This document shows positions 1 to 7,281 of a DNA stretch of 14,923 nucleotides, piece after piece (positions within the stretch are counted from its first letter, which is position 1; the number at the start of each line of letters is the position of its first letter). The notes under the pieces were generated by a model that was not told the origin of the DNA, did no database searches, and was given only the letters and a program-made list of their open reading frames with translations. The translations under genes and the position numbers were made by a program. The DNA is from an uncultured Bacteroidota bacterium (GTDB taxonomy: Bacteria; Bacteroidota; Bacteroidia; 2-12-FULL-35-15). The stretch lies in the NCBI GenBank assembly GCA_903881065.1, contig CAIRRW010000535.1, forward strand, positions 1 to 14,923, given 5' to 3'.

Positions 1-401
1 AACTTTGCACTGTAACCAATGGTCGGTAAAAATTTTATTGTCTTATCATACAGCTCCTTTTGGCGTTCGATGGTATAAACTTTTGCCCCCATTTCCAGTA
101 ATACCGAAGTCTGATAACCGCAACCAGTTCCAATTTCCAGAACTTTCTCTCCTCGTTTAAGTTCCAAAAGTTCTGTTTGAAATGCAACAGTATGAGGTCG
201 CGAAATAGTTTGCCCTGCTCCTATCGGGAAAGCAATATCTTCATAAGCCCGTTCAATAAAGGCATTATCCAAAAATAAATGACGTGGAACCTTTTCAATT
301 GCTTTCAACACCTCTTCATTTACTATTCCTTTCGCCTTTAAAATCAATGTTAACTGCCTGCGAAGACCTTTATGTCTGTATGTATCTGTATGTATATTCA
401 T
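1..401 (-). CDS. pcm: Protein-L-isoaspartate O-methyltransferase, 5' part (truncated by window edge)
   Basis: Translating the minus strand from the ATG at 401 gives 133 uninterrupted codons that run off the left edge. The protein has the family's conserved stretch GQTISRPHTVAFQTELL at about residues 63-79. It is followed by the SAM-binding motif I, VLEIGTGCGYQTSVLL, and an acidic motif after the next strand (VYTIERQKEL). By family knowledge, Pcm transfers a methyl group from S-adenosylmethionine to the isoaspartyl carboxyl in damaged proteins, starting their repair in the cytoplasm. Full-length enzymes are about 210-220 aa, so roughly the C-terminal 40% lies outside. The gene is divergent from the sugar-dehydrogenase operon across about 100 bp. 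I found no exact TAnnTTTG box for it. Identification is firm from the motifs. Confidence 0.93.
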   Translation of the reverse strand, partial: MNIHTDTYRHKGLRRQLTLILKAKGIVNEEVLKAIEKVPRHLFLDNAFIERAYEDIAFPIGAGQTISRPHTVAFQTELLELKRGEKVLEIGTGCGYQTSVLLEMGAKVYTIERQKELYDKTIKFLPTIGYSAK

Positions 402-476
402 TTTTTCGGCTACGAAATTAACATAACTATCTTTAATAATTAAATGTATTTATGAAGAATACATTGTGGAAAAAAG

Positions 477-484
477 TATTTTTG
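477..484 (+). promoter_or_regulatory. Candidate Bacteroidota -7 promoter box for the sugar-dehydrogenase operon
   Basis: TATTTTTG matches the Bacteroidota -7 consensus TAnnTTTG and ends 19 nt before the ATG of the Gfo/Idh/MocA gene. A TTG at 464-466 is too close to be a usual -33 element, so only the -7 half is supported. Confidence 0.5.
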
Positions 485-503
485 CACAAAATTCAATCTG
501 ACA

Positions 504-1505
504 ATGATAAAAATTGGAGTATTTGGTGCAGGTCATCTTGGTAAAATACATATTAAACTGTTAAAGGAAATTGACAAACTGGAACTTGTTGGTTTCTATG
601 ATGCGAATCCCGAAGCAGCTGCTTTTGTGGAAAAAGAGATGGGAGTTAAATACTTTGATTCGATGCAGTCGTTGATAGATGCTGTGGACGCCATAGATGT
701 GGTTACCCCTACACTTGCTCATTATGAATGTGCTTCTAAAGCAATCAGGAATTCCAAACATGTATTTATTGAAAAGCCTGTAACTACTACAATCGAGGAG
801 GCTAAGAGTTTAATAGGATTATCAAGGGAAGCAAATGTAAAAGTACAGGTGGGGCATTCCGAGCGATTTAATCCGGCATTTATTGCTGCCAGAGAATATT
901 GCTCAAATCCAATGTTTATAGAAACACATCGGTTGGCACAGTTTAATCCACGAGGCACAGATGTTTCGGTTGTACTGGATTTGATGATACACGATATTGA
1001 CATTATCTTAAGTGTGGTGAAATCAAGTATAAAACGCATAAGTGCAAGCGGAGTATGTGTAGTAAGTGACAGCCCAGATATTGCAAATGCACGAATTGAA
1101 TTTGACAATGGCTGTGTAGCCAACTTGACTTCAAGCAGGATATCATTGAAAAACATGAGAAAATCACGGTTCTTCCAAAAAGATGCGTACATTTCTATTG
1201 ATTTTCTGGATAAGAAAGTAGACGTTATCAGATTGAAAAATGTTGAAGGTGACGTTGACCCTTTTGCAGTTACTATTGATTTAGGAAAAGGGAAAGGCTC
1301 AAAACAAATATATTTCGAAAATCCATCAACACTTCCTACCAACGCTATTAAAATGGAATTAGAAACATTTGCTGACAGCATAAATAAGAATACTACTCCT
1401 TTAGTAAGTATTGATGATGGTTACAAAGCTCTAGATGTTGCTTATCGTATAATTGAAAAAATGAGAGTAACTGCTACCTATTCCGAAGAAACAGCTAAAG
1501 CATAA
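504..1505 (+). CDS. Gfo/Idh/MocA-family NAD(P)-dependent (sugar) oxidoreductase
   Basis: This 333-aa protein has an N-terminal Rossmann fold with GAGHLG at residues 8-13 and an Asp at the end of the second strand (YDA, residue 33), which suggests NAD rather than NADP. The family's EKP motif is at 90-92, with Lys91 the expected substrate/cofactor-binding lysine. A second signature, VVLDLMIHDIDI, is around 157-168, where His163/Asp164 sit in the usual catalytic region. Family members oxidise or reduce hydroxyls of sugars, nucleotide-sugars or inositol. The next two genes, especially the glycosylphosphotransferase at 2420, suggest a role in making a nucleotide-sugar for a surface glycan, possibly like the UDP-sugar 3-dehydrogenases WlbA/WbpB. 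That substrate is inference. It is the first gene of a three-gene operon: its stop lies 3 nt before the next ATG. The ATG at 504 follows a -7-like box. Confidence 0.88.
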   Translation: MIKIGVFGAGHLGKIHIKLLKEIDKLELVGFYDANPEAAAFVEKEMGVKYFDSMQSLIDAVDAIDVVTPTLAHYECASKAIRNSKHVFIEKPVTTTIEEAKSLIGLSREANVKVQVGHSERFNPAFIAAREYCSNPMFIETHRLAQFNPRGTDVSVVLDLMIHDIDIILSVVKSSIKRISASGVCVVSDSPDIANARIEFDNGCVANLTSSRISLKNMRKSRFFQKDAYISIDFLDKKVDVIRLKNVEGDVDPFAVTIDLGKGKGSKQIYFENPSTLPTNAIKMELETFADSINKNTTPLVSIDDGYKALDVAYRIIEKMRVTATYSEETAKA

Positions 1506-1508
1506 TAA

Positions 1509-2411
1509 ATGAAATCGAAATTTATTATATTAATTTCAATATTTACTGCTGTTCTATTGAATTCTTGTAATATCTACAATCCTACTGAACCTATACCATC
1601 ATATATCCACATTGATGGAATTTCAGTTTCTGTAACTGATCCATCAGCAAGTGGGCAAGGAACAACATCAAGCAAAATTACAGATGCGTGGGTTTATATT
1701 GATGATCAGCTTGTAGGTTGTTATGAAATGCCTTGTACTTTTCCTGTTTTATGGGATGGTACCCATACATTAAAAATAAGAGGAGGTATAAAAGTAAATG
1801 GAATTGCTGCCAATCGCTCACCTTATGCTTTTTTAGATTTCTATTCTCAGACTATTTCTTTACAAAGAGGTATTATTACAACGATAACCAATGTTAAGAT
1901 AAAATATTTACCAAGTGCCCATTTCTATTGGATAGAAGATTTTGAAGGAACAGGAAGAACAATTGACACAACAAATGTTTCAAATGTCGCTTTAAATGTG
2001 ATTTCAAGTCCCGCAACCAATGTTTTTGAGGGAGGACATTCTGCAGTTGCATATTTAAAATCAAATGACTTAATGTTCGAATGTAGAAGTAATAATAGAT
2101 ATCCTTTAACTCAAGGGGATGCTTTCTTAGAACTAAATTATAAGTGCAACCACGAATTAACTATAAGTATGGCTGGTTATACTGTTGCATCTGGAGGTAC
2201 CATTTTGAATTACCAACCACCACAAGAAGTAATTACTTTAAATCCAAATACTAATTGGAATAAGGTATACGTTTATGTGACTCCTGCGATAAGTCAATTA
2301 ATCTCTGCTGGCGCAAGTGCAAATCAATTTCAACTTTATTTGATGATGCAGAACCTAAATGCAACCGATAGCATAGGCTTGGCAATTGATAATTTAAAGC
2401 TTATTCAGTAA
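1509..2411 (+). CDS. Predicted lipoprotein of unknown function in a glycan operon
   Basis: This 300-aa protein is not recognised as a named family. It begins with a lipoprotein signal peptide: Lys-rich start, hydrophobic core ILISIFTAVLL, then lipobox LNSC with the lipidated Cys at residue 20. No acidic surface-export signal follows the Cys, so it may face the periplasm. Residues of about 35-130 look like a beta-sandwich built around an exposed phrase (DAWVYIDDQLVG). From about 140 the pattern FYWIEDFEG through the terminal IDNLKLIQ resembles a jelly-roll carbohydrate-binding-like domain, although the similarity is only structural in feel. The gene is sandwiched 3 nt after the dehydrogenase and 8 nt before the glycosylphosphotransferase, so it is surely co-transcribed. 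A role in glycan assembly or attachment is inferred from that position only. Confidence 0.8.
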   Translation: MKSKFIILISIFTAVLLNSCNIYNPTEPIPSYIHIDGISVSVTDPSASGQGTTSSKITDAWVYIDDQLVGCYEMPCTFPVLWDGTHTLKIRGGIKVNGIAANRSPYAFLDFYSQTISLQRGIITTITNVKIKYLPSAHFYWIEDFEGTGRTIDTTNVSNVALNVISSPATNVFEGGHSAVAYLKSNDLMFECRSNNRYPLTQGDAFLELNYKCNHELTISMAGYTVASGGTILNYQPPQEVITLNPNTNWNKVYVYVTPAISQLISAGASANQFQLYLMMQNLNATDSIGLAIDNLKLIQ

Positions 2412-2419
2412 TTAAGTTT

Positions 2420-3841
2420 ATGAATAAGAAAATTCAGGTAATTAAATATATCCTTTCTGATTTATTTGCTGCAGCCATAGCATGGACATTATTTTATATT
2501 TACCGCAAGGTATATATCGAACCGGAAAAATTTCATAAAATTGTTCCTGTTATTTTTGACAAAAAATTCTTTCTTGCTCTTTTTTTAATACCTGCTGTTT
2601 GGCTCTTGATATATTACCTTACTGGTACTTATAAGAACATATACCGAAAATCACGTTTAAAAGAAGTTGGTCAAACCCTATTATTATCGATTATTGGAGT
2701 ACTTGCAATATTTTTCACTTTACTCCTTGATGATGAAGTATTGTCTTACAAAGATTATTATCAAAGCATTCTAGTATTACTCGTTTTGCATTTCACCCTT
2801 ACTGCTTCTTTACGTTTCATTTTATCAAGTATAACCAATTACAGGATTCATCAAAGATTTATCGGATTTAATACCTTACTAGTAGGAAGCAACGAAAACG
2901 CATTAAACCTTTATAATGAAATAGAAGGGCAAGAAAAATCTTCCGGAAATAAATTTATTGGATTTGTTCATATTGACAATAAAAATGGTTTTTCTTCTGA
3001 ACTAACTAAGAGTATTCCACATCTTGGAGAGTTAGGCGATTTAAAACGTATTATTATTGAAAAAGAAATTGAAGAGGTAATAATTGCCATAGAATCCTCG
3101 GAACACGAAAATATTGGAAAAATAGTAAATGAGTTGGATTATCAAGGCATCCTTATTAAAGTAATTCCTGATATGTATGATATCCTTTCCGGTTCAGTAA
3201 AGATGACGGCTATTTTTGGGGCACCTTTAATTGTAATTTCCAGAGAAATAATGCCGGTATGGGAACAATCGGTTAAACGAATATTCGATGTTTTTATTTC
3301 TTTATTTGTTCTTATTGTTTTCAGTTGGGTATATGCAATCCTTGCTATCTCTGTAAAGATCTCTTCAAAAGGTCCTGTTTTTTATAGTCATGAACGTATT
3401 GGATGGCATGGTAAGCCATTTTTCATTCATAAGTTCCGTTCGATGTATATTGACGCTGAAAAAAGTGGTCCCGCATTATCAAGCAAACATGACCCTAGAA
3501 TTACACCTTTAGGAGTATTTCTACGAAAAGTTCGTCTTGATGAGTTTCCTCAGTTTTATAATGTATTAATTGGTGATATGAGTGTGGTAGGTCCTCGCCC
3601 TGAACGTCAGTTTTTTATAGATCAGATTGTTATGAAAGCTCCTCATTATAAACATTTGCATAAAGTTAGGCCAGGCATTACCTCCTGGGGACAAGTGAAA
3701 TATGGCTATGCCGAAAATGTTGACGAGATGATTGAACGACTGAAATATGATATAATTTATATTGAAAACATGTCAATAGGAGTAGATTTAAAAATCTTAA
3801 TCTATACTGTTCTTATAGTAATGCAAGGACGAGGGAAATAG
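2420..3841 (+). CDS. Polyprenyl glycosylphosphotransferase (initiating sugar transferase, WbaP/WcaJ type)
   Basis: This 473-aa membrane protein has the full architecture of the family. Four N-terminal hydrophobic segments lie near residues 9-28, 51-68, 86-104 and 118-136. A soluble Rossmann-like central domain (about 150-255) contains TLLVGSNENA. The C-terminal sugar-phosphate transferase domain follows a hydrophobic segment at about 290-312. In this domain KRIFD (286-290), KFRSM (338-342), the catalytic Asp-Glu pair in RLDEFPQ (374-375), VVGPRPE and VRPGITSWGQV are all present. By family knowledge it transfers a sugar-1-phosphate from a nucleotide-sugar to undecaprenyl phosphate at the inner face of the inner membrane, the first step in exopolysaccharide, capsule or O-antigen synthesis. 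It is the last gene of the operon starting at 504. No other glycosyltransferase is present in the window, so the remaining pathway must lie elsewhere. I see no obvious terminator after it. Confidence 0.95.
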   Translation: MNKKIQVIKYILSDLFAAAIAWTLFYIYRKVYIEPEKFHKIVPVIFDKKFFLALFLIPAVWLLIYYLTGTYKNIYRKSRLKEVGQTLLLSIIGVLAIFFTLLLDDEVLSYKDYYQSILVLLVLHFTLTASLRFILSSITNYRIHQRFIGFNTLLVGSNENALNLYNEIEGQEKSSGNKFIGFVHIDNKNGFSSELTKSIPHLGELGDLKRIIIEKEIEEVIIAIESSEHENIGKIVNELDYQGILIKVIPDMYDILSGSVKMTAIFGAPLIVISREIMPVWEQSVKRIFDVFISLFVLIVFSWVYAILAISVKISSKGPVFYSHERIGWHGKPFFIHKFRSMYIDAEKSGPALSSKHDPRITPLGVFLRKVRLDEFPQFYNVLIGDMSVVGPRPERQFFIDQIVMKAPHYKHLHKVRPGITSWGQVKYGYAENVDEMIERLKYDIIYIENMSIGVDLKILIYTVLIVMQGRGK

Positions 3842-3891
3842 ATCTTTACTTTTTCACACATCTTTTGTTTTATTATACTTGGTTTAATCCG

Positions 3892-3899
3892 TACTTTTG
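3892..3899 (+). promoter_or_regulatory. Candidate -7 promoter box for the SBBP/T9SS gene
   Basis: TACTTTTG matches TAnnTTTG and ends 40 nt before the ATG at 3940. TTTG at 3864-3867 could be a -33 element, but the 24-nt spacing is longer than usual. Confidence 0.45.
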
Positions 3900-3939
3900 A
3901 AAAAAAACGCCTTTAAAATTATCATTTAGGATAACCATC

Positions 3940-5580
3940 ATGAAAAAGCTTATCTTTTTTATACTGCTTATTTCCATCAACGCGTTTTCTCAGACTCCTA
4001 ACTGGCAATGGGCTAAAGGCGCATCAGGAACAAGCAATGAAAATGCTTTTGGAGTTGCGACTGACTTAATAGGTAATGTTTACATAACTGGCTATTTTCA
4101 AAGTCCAACCATCACCTTTGGTTCATTCACACTTACGAATGCAGGTTCAGATGATATATATCTTGTCAAATATGATTCAGCAGGAAATGTGCTATGGGCA
4201 AGAAGGGCAGGAGGAACAGGTATTGACGATGCTTACGCCATTGCTACTGATCTACAAGGCAACGTATTTATTACCGGAATGTTTTCGAGTCCATTTATAA
4301 CTTTCGATACAGTAACCATTACCAACTTGAGTGGTGCGGATATGTATATTGTAAAATATGATTCAACAGGAAATGCACTTTGGGCAAGAAATTCTGGTGG
4401 GACAGGTTATCAGGCTGGATTAGGTATTACCACAGATAATGTTGGAAGCGTTTATGTTACTGGGGCATTTGTCAGCCCAACCATTTCATTTAACTCAACA
4501 ATATTAAACAATGCAGGCAGACATGATTTATTTCTTGTAAAATACGATAGTAATGGAAATCTAACTTGGGCAAACAGAGCTGGAGGTGTATATAATGATA
4601 TGGCCGCGTCTGTAGCTACAGATACATCAGGAAATGTTTTTGTATCCGGAAATTTCGAAAGCCCTTCCTTAACTTTTGGTACTGTTACTATTACAAAAAC
4701 AGATACCTGCCAAATGTTTATTGTAAAATACAATTCAGCCGGTACAGCTTTATGGGCTACTAATGCAGGCAAAACAAACCCTGACGATATAAATTCTATG
4801 GCTACAGATAAAAGGAACAATGTATACGTTGTTGGTAATTATTCGAGCCATACTATGACAATTGGTAGCTCCGTAATAAACAATGCAGGGAATGATGATT
4901 GGTATATTTTTAAATTTAATACAGGCGGAAATGTTATTTGGGCAAGAAGTGTGGGAGGAATCAATAATGATGATGCCTTTTCTGTGACCGCTGATAAATT
5001 AGGGAACATTTATGTAGCAGGAGATTTTTTCAGTCGTACAATAAATATTGGAACCACCACCCTTACCAATACAAGTACAGGTTTTTATGATGCCTGCGTT
5101 GCTAAATTTGACTCAACAGGAAATGTGCTGTGGGCAACAAGTGCTGGTGGAACGTTAAGTGATTATGCCTGTTCAATAGCTACTGACGCATTCTCAAATG
5201 CCTATATTCTTGGTACTTTTGGAAGTACTTCAATTGGTTTCGGGAATACGACACTTTCAAATTCGGGTGCTACAGACCTGTTTATTGCTAAAATCGACAC
5301 AACATTAATAAGTATTGGAATTAATGAAATCAATAAGAAGGAAACAGGAATAAGGATATTTCCAAATCCTTTTAATTCTCAAACAACAATTTGGTTCACG
5401 AAGGATCAAGAAAACGCAGAACTAATAATATCAGATGTTTTAGGAAACGCTATAAAGAAAATAACCTTTTCTGGAAAACAAGTATTAATACATAAAGATG
5501 AAATGAAAGATGGAATTTATTTCGTTCAGATTACTGATAAAAACAGAAACGTTGTGAATGGTAAGTTAATTATACAATAA
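3940..5580 (+). CDS. Secreted seven-repeat SBBP beta-propeller protein with T9SS sorting domain
   Basis: This 546-aa protein has a Sec signal peptide (hydrophobic core IFFILLISINAF, likely cleaved near SQ at 17-18). From residue 21 to 455 it is entirely seven tandem repeats. Five of them are exactly 62 aa (starting at 21, 83, 145, 207, 269), followed by one of 64 (331) and one of about 61 (395). Each repeat follows the pattern N-x-x-W-A-x-x-x-G-G, A-T-D-x-x-G-N-V-Y-x-T-G, then a short beta hairpin ending V-K-Y-D-S-x-G. This matches the SBBP (beta-propeller) repeat, and seven copies predict a seven-bladed propeller. Residues of about 470-546 form a type A T9SS sorting domain: IFPNPF, then DVLGNAI, GIYFVQI and a final strand. 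It should therefore be exported by the type IX system and released or anchored at the surface. Ligand and function are unknown. It appears monocistronic and unrelated to the glycan operon. Confidence 0.92.
   Translation: MKKLIFFILLISINAFSQTPNWQWAKGASGTSNENAFGVATDLIGNVYITGYFQSPTITFGSFTLTNAGSDDIYLVKYDSAGNVLWARRAGGTGIDDAYAIATDLQGNVFITGMFSSPFITFDTVTITNLSGADMYIVKYDSTGNALWARNSGGTGYQAGLGITTDNVGSVYVTGAFVSPTISFNSTILNNAGRHDLFLVKYDSNGNLTWANRAGGVYNDMAASVATDTSGNVFVSGNFESPSLTFGTVTITKTDTCQMFIVKYNSAGTALWATNAGKTNPDDINSMATDKRNNVYVVGNYSSHTMTIGSSVINNAGNDDWYIFKFNTGGNVIWARSVGGINNDDAFSVTADKLGNIYVAGDFFSRTINIGTTTLTNTSTGFYDACVAKFDSTGNVLWATSAGGTLSDYACSIATDAFSNAYILGTFGSTSIGFGNTTLSNSGATDLFIAKIDTTLISIGINEINKKETGIRIFPNPFNSQTTIWFTKDQENAELIISDVLGNAIKKITFSGKQVLIHKDEMKDGIYFVQITDKNRNVVNGKLIIQ
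4000..5304 (+). repeat. Seven in-frame tandem repeats of about 186 bp encoding SBBP propeller blades
   Basis: The repeat unit is 62 codons. Junctions fall at 4186, 4372, 4558, 4744, 4930 and 5122. DNA similarity is clearest at the junctions, where phrases such as GGAAATGTGCT(A/G)TGGGCAA recur. Elsewhere the copies have diverged, so this is an old protein-level duplication rather than a recent DNA expansion. Confidence 0.9.
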
Positions 5581-5586
5581 ATGAAG

Positions 5587-5636
5587 TGTTATTTGTTTAC
5601 AACATTAAAAAAAGTAATTGTGGAAAACAAATAATA
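5587..5636 (+). terminator. Possible weak AT-rich stem-loop after the T9SS gene
   Basis: TTATTTGTTT (5589-5598) and AAACAAATAA (5625-5634) are perfect 10-bp inverted repeats. Two further pairs (one G:U) extend the stem to 5587/5636. The loop is 26 nt and no T-run follows, so it may be a weak terminator, a 3'-end stabiliser or a chance pairing in AT-rich DNA. Confidence 0.3.
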
Positions 5637-5689
5637 GAATCTCAAACGTTACCTTAATATTAATAATACTTTTACCAGCGAAAAATAAA

Positions 5690-5705
5690 TTGACAACCTT
5701 GTCAA
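5690..5705. promoter_or_regulatory. Perfect palindromic site upstream of the transketolase subunit gene
   Basis: TTGACAA-CC-TTGTCAA is a perfect 7-bp inverted repeat with a 2-bp spacer. It is centred about 27 bp upstream of the ATG at 5725. It has the form of a dimeric-regulator operator, or could fold as a short RNA hairpin just before the ribosome-binding region. No regulator gene that would obviously bind it lies next to it. Confidence 0.4.
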
Positions 5706-5724
5706 GTTCTTCAATAAATTACAA

Positions 5725-6681
5725 ATGAAAAAATATACATATACAGAAAAGAAAGATACCCGTTCTGGTTTTGGAGACGGATTGTCGGAATTAGGGAAAT
5801 CGAACCCTAATGTTGTTGCATTATGTGCTGATTTAACAGGGTCACTAAAGATGGATACTTTTGCAAAAAATTATCCTGAGCGTTTTTTTCAGATAGGAAT
5901 AGCCGAAGCAAATATGATTGGCATAGCTGCCGGAATGACAATTGGAGGAAAGATTCCGTTTACTGGTACTTTTGCCAACTTCAGCACTGGCAGAGTTTAT
6001 GACCAGATACGGCAATCGGTGGCTTACTCAGGTAAAAATGTAAAAATTTGTGCTTCTCATGCAGGGCTTACACTGGGCGAAGATGGTGCAACTCATCAGA
6101 TACTGGAAGATTTGGGTTTGATGAAAATGCTGCCAGGAATGGTAGTAATAAATCCTTGTGATTACAATCAAACAAAAGCTGCAACTATAGCTATAGCAGC
6201 ATACGAAGGCCCTGTGTATCTTCGATTTGGCCGACCTGCTGTGCCTAACTTTACTGATGCAAATTATAAATTTGAAATAGGAAAAGCCTTAATGCTTAAT
6301 GAAGGAACAGATGTTACCATTTTTGCAACCGGACATTTGGTATGGAAAGCAATAGAAGCAGGTGAGCAACTTGCAGCCCAAGGCATCAATGCTGAAATAA
6401 TAAACATACATACTATTAAACCTTTAGATAAAGAGGCTGTCTTATCGTCTGTTAAAAAAACGCGCTGTGTTGTTACAGCCGAAGAACACCAGATGAATGG
6501 AGGGCTTGGAGATAGTATAGCTCAGTTACTTGCTTGCGAATTGCCTACTCCTATGGAGATGGTAGCAGTAAATGACAGCTTTGGCGAAAGCGGCACTCCC
6601 GACCAATTGATGGTAAAATACGGTTTGGAAGCTGTAAATATTGTGGCTGCTGTGAAAAAAGTAATGGCAAGGAAATTGTAG
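5725..6681 (+). CDS. Transketolase, C-terminal subunit (split-type)
   Basis: This 318-aa protein corresponds to the C-terminal half of transketolase. The pyrimidine-binding domain comes first, with the ThDP-activating Glu61 in QIGIAEANMIGIAAG. Then come the conserved TFANF, SHAGLTLGEDGATHQ and GPVYLRFGRPA phrases, followed by the transketolase C-terminal domain (from about residue 190, including VVTAEEHQMNGGLGDS). Full-length transketolases are about 650 aa; a 318-aa protein needs a separate N-terminal subunit carrying the pyrophosphate-binding domain. No such gene is in this window. Together the halves would move two-carbon ketol units between sugar phosphates in the non-oxidative pentose phosphate pathway in the cytoplasm. 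The ECF sigma gene starts 22 nt downstream, so some read-through is likely. A palindrome sits just upstream. Family assignment is secure; the specific reaction depends on the missing partner. Confidence 0.92.
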   Translation: MKKYTYTEKKDTRSGFGDGLSELGKSNPNVVALCADLTGSLKMDTFAKNYPERFFQIGIAEANMIGIAAGMTIGGKIPFTGTFANFSTGRVYDQIRQSVAYSGKNVKICASHAGLTLGEDGATHQILEDLGLMKMLPGMVVINPCDYNQTKAATIAIAAYEGPVYLRFGRPAVPNFTDANYKFEIGKALMLNEGTDVTIFATGHLVWKAIEAGEQLAAQGINAEIINIHTIKPLDKEAVLSSVKKTRCVVTAEEHQMNGGLGDSIAQLLACELPTPMEMVAVNDSFGESGTPDQLMVKYGLEAVNIVAAVKKVMARKL

Positions 6682-6703
6682 AGTATGGAATTTTAAATAT
6701 ATA

Positions 6704-7249
6704 ATGGAATTAACAGAACAGGAACTTTTAGAGCAATTTAATAATCCCGAAACGCAGAACTATGCGTTTAACCTGTTGGTTCGGCAATACCAAAAACGCC
6801 TTTACTGGCATATCCGAAAAATACTTATTGATCACGATGATACAGATGATGTATTGCAAAATGTATTTATAAAGGTATGGAAAAACCTTGCGAAATTTAA
6901 AGGTGAATCGCAGTTGTATACCTGGCTGTATAGAATCGCAACAAACGAATCAATAAACTTCCTGAATCAAAAGAAGAAACATGCAGGCGTTCCGCTAGAT
7001 GATGTTTCAAGTTTCCTTGCCAACAATTTGCAAAGTGACAGCTATTTTAAAGGGGATGAGATACAGGCAAAACTCCAGAAAGCTATATTGACATTGCCCG
7101 ACAAACAACGTATTGTATTTAATATGAAATATTTTGATGCCATTAAATATGAGGACATGAGTGCTATACTTGGTACTTCAGTAGGTGCGCTGAAAGCTTC
7201 TTACCATCATGCAGTGAAAAAAATAGAACATTATTTAACTTCCCATTAA
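6704..7249 (+). CDS. ECF-type RNA polymerase sigma factor
   Basis: This 181-aa protein has the two-domain layout of ECF sigma factors. Region 2 covers about residues 24-91, including the acidic DTDDVLQNVFIKVWKNL helix that binds core polymerase and the WLYRIATNESINFL region that reads the -10 element. Region 4 (about 121-176) has the LPDKQRIVFNMKYFD entry and a helix-turn-helix around YEDMSAILGTSVGALKASYHHAVKKI. It would direct RNA polymerase to a specific promoter set. The next two genes are a single-pass membrane protein and an exported Spy-like protein, so this is probably the regulator of a small envelope-stress module held by the membrane protein. No promoter box is visible in the 22-nt gap to the transketolase gene, so it may use an upstream promoter or one within that gene. 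Confidence 0.94.
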   Translation: MELTEQELLEQFNNPETQNYAFNLLVRQYQKRLYWHIRKILIDHDDTDDVLQNVFIKVWKNLAKFKGESQLYTWLYRIATNESINFLNQKKKHAGVPLDDVSSFLANNLQSDSYFKGDEIQAKLQKAILTLPDKQRIVFNMKYFDAIKYEDMSAILGTSVGALKASYHHAVKKIEHYLTSH

Positions 7250-7281
7250 ACCTTTTTTATTTTGCTAAATCAAACCTGCAA

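Noticed and set aside
722..1381. Long minus-strand open frame opposite the Gfo/Idh/MocA gene
   Set aside because: The plus-strand protein has all its family motifs. The minus frame encodes nothing recognisable and is a shadow of the real gene.
4000..5304. Regular 186-bp repeats considered as a CRISPR or satellite array
   Set aside because: The repeats are in frame inside one secreted protein, follow the SBBP pattern and have diverged at the DNA level. They are protein repeats.
5587..5636. AT-rich inverted repeat considered as a firm terminator
   Set aside because: The loop is 26 nt, the stem is almost all A/T and no T-run follows. It is kept only as a low-confidence feature.
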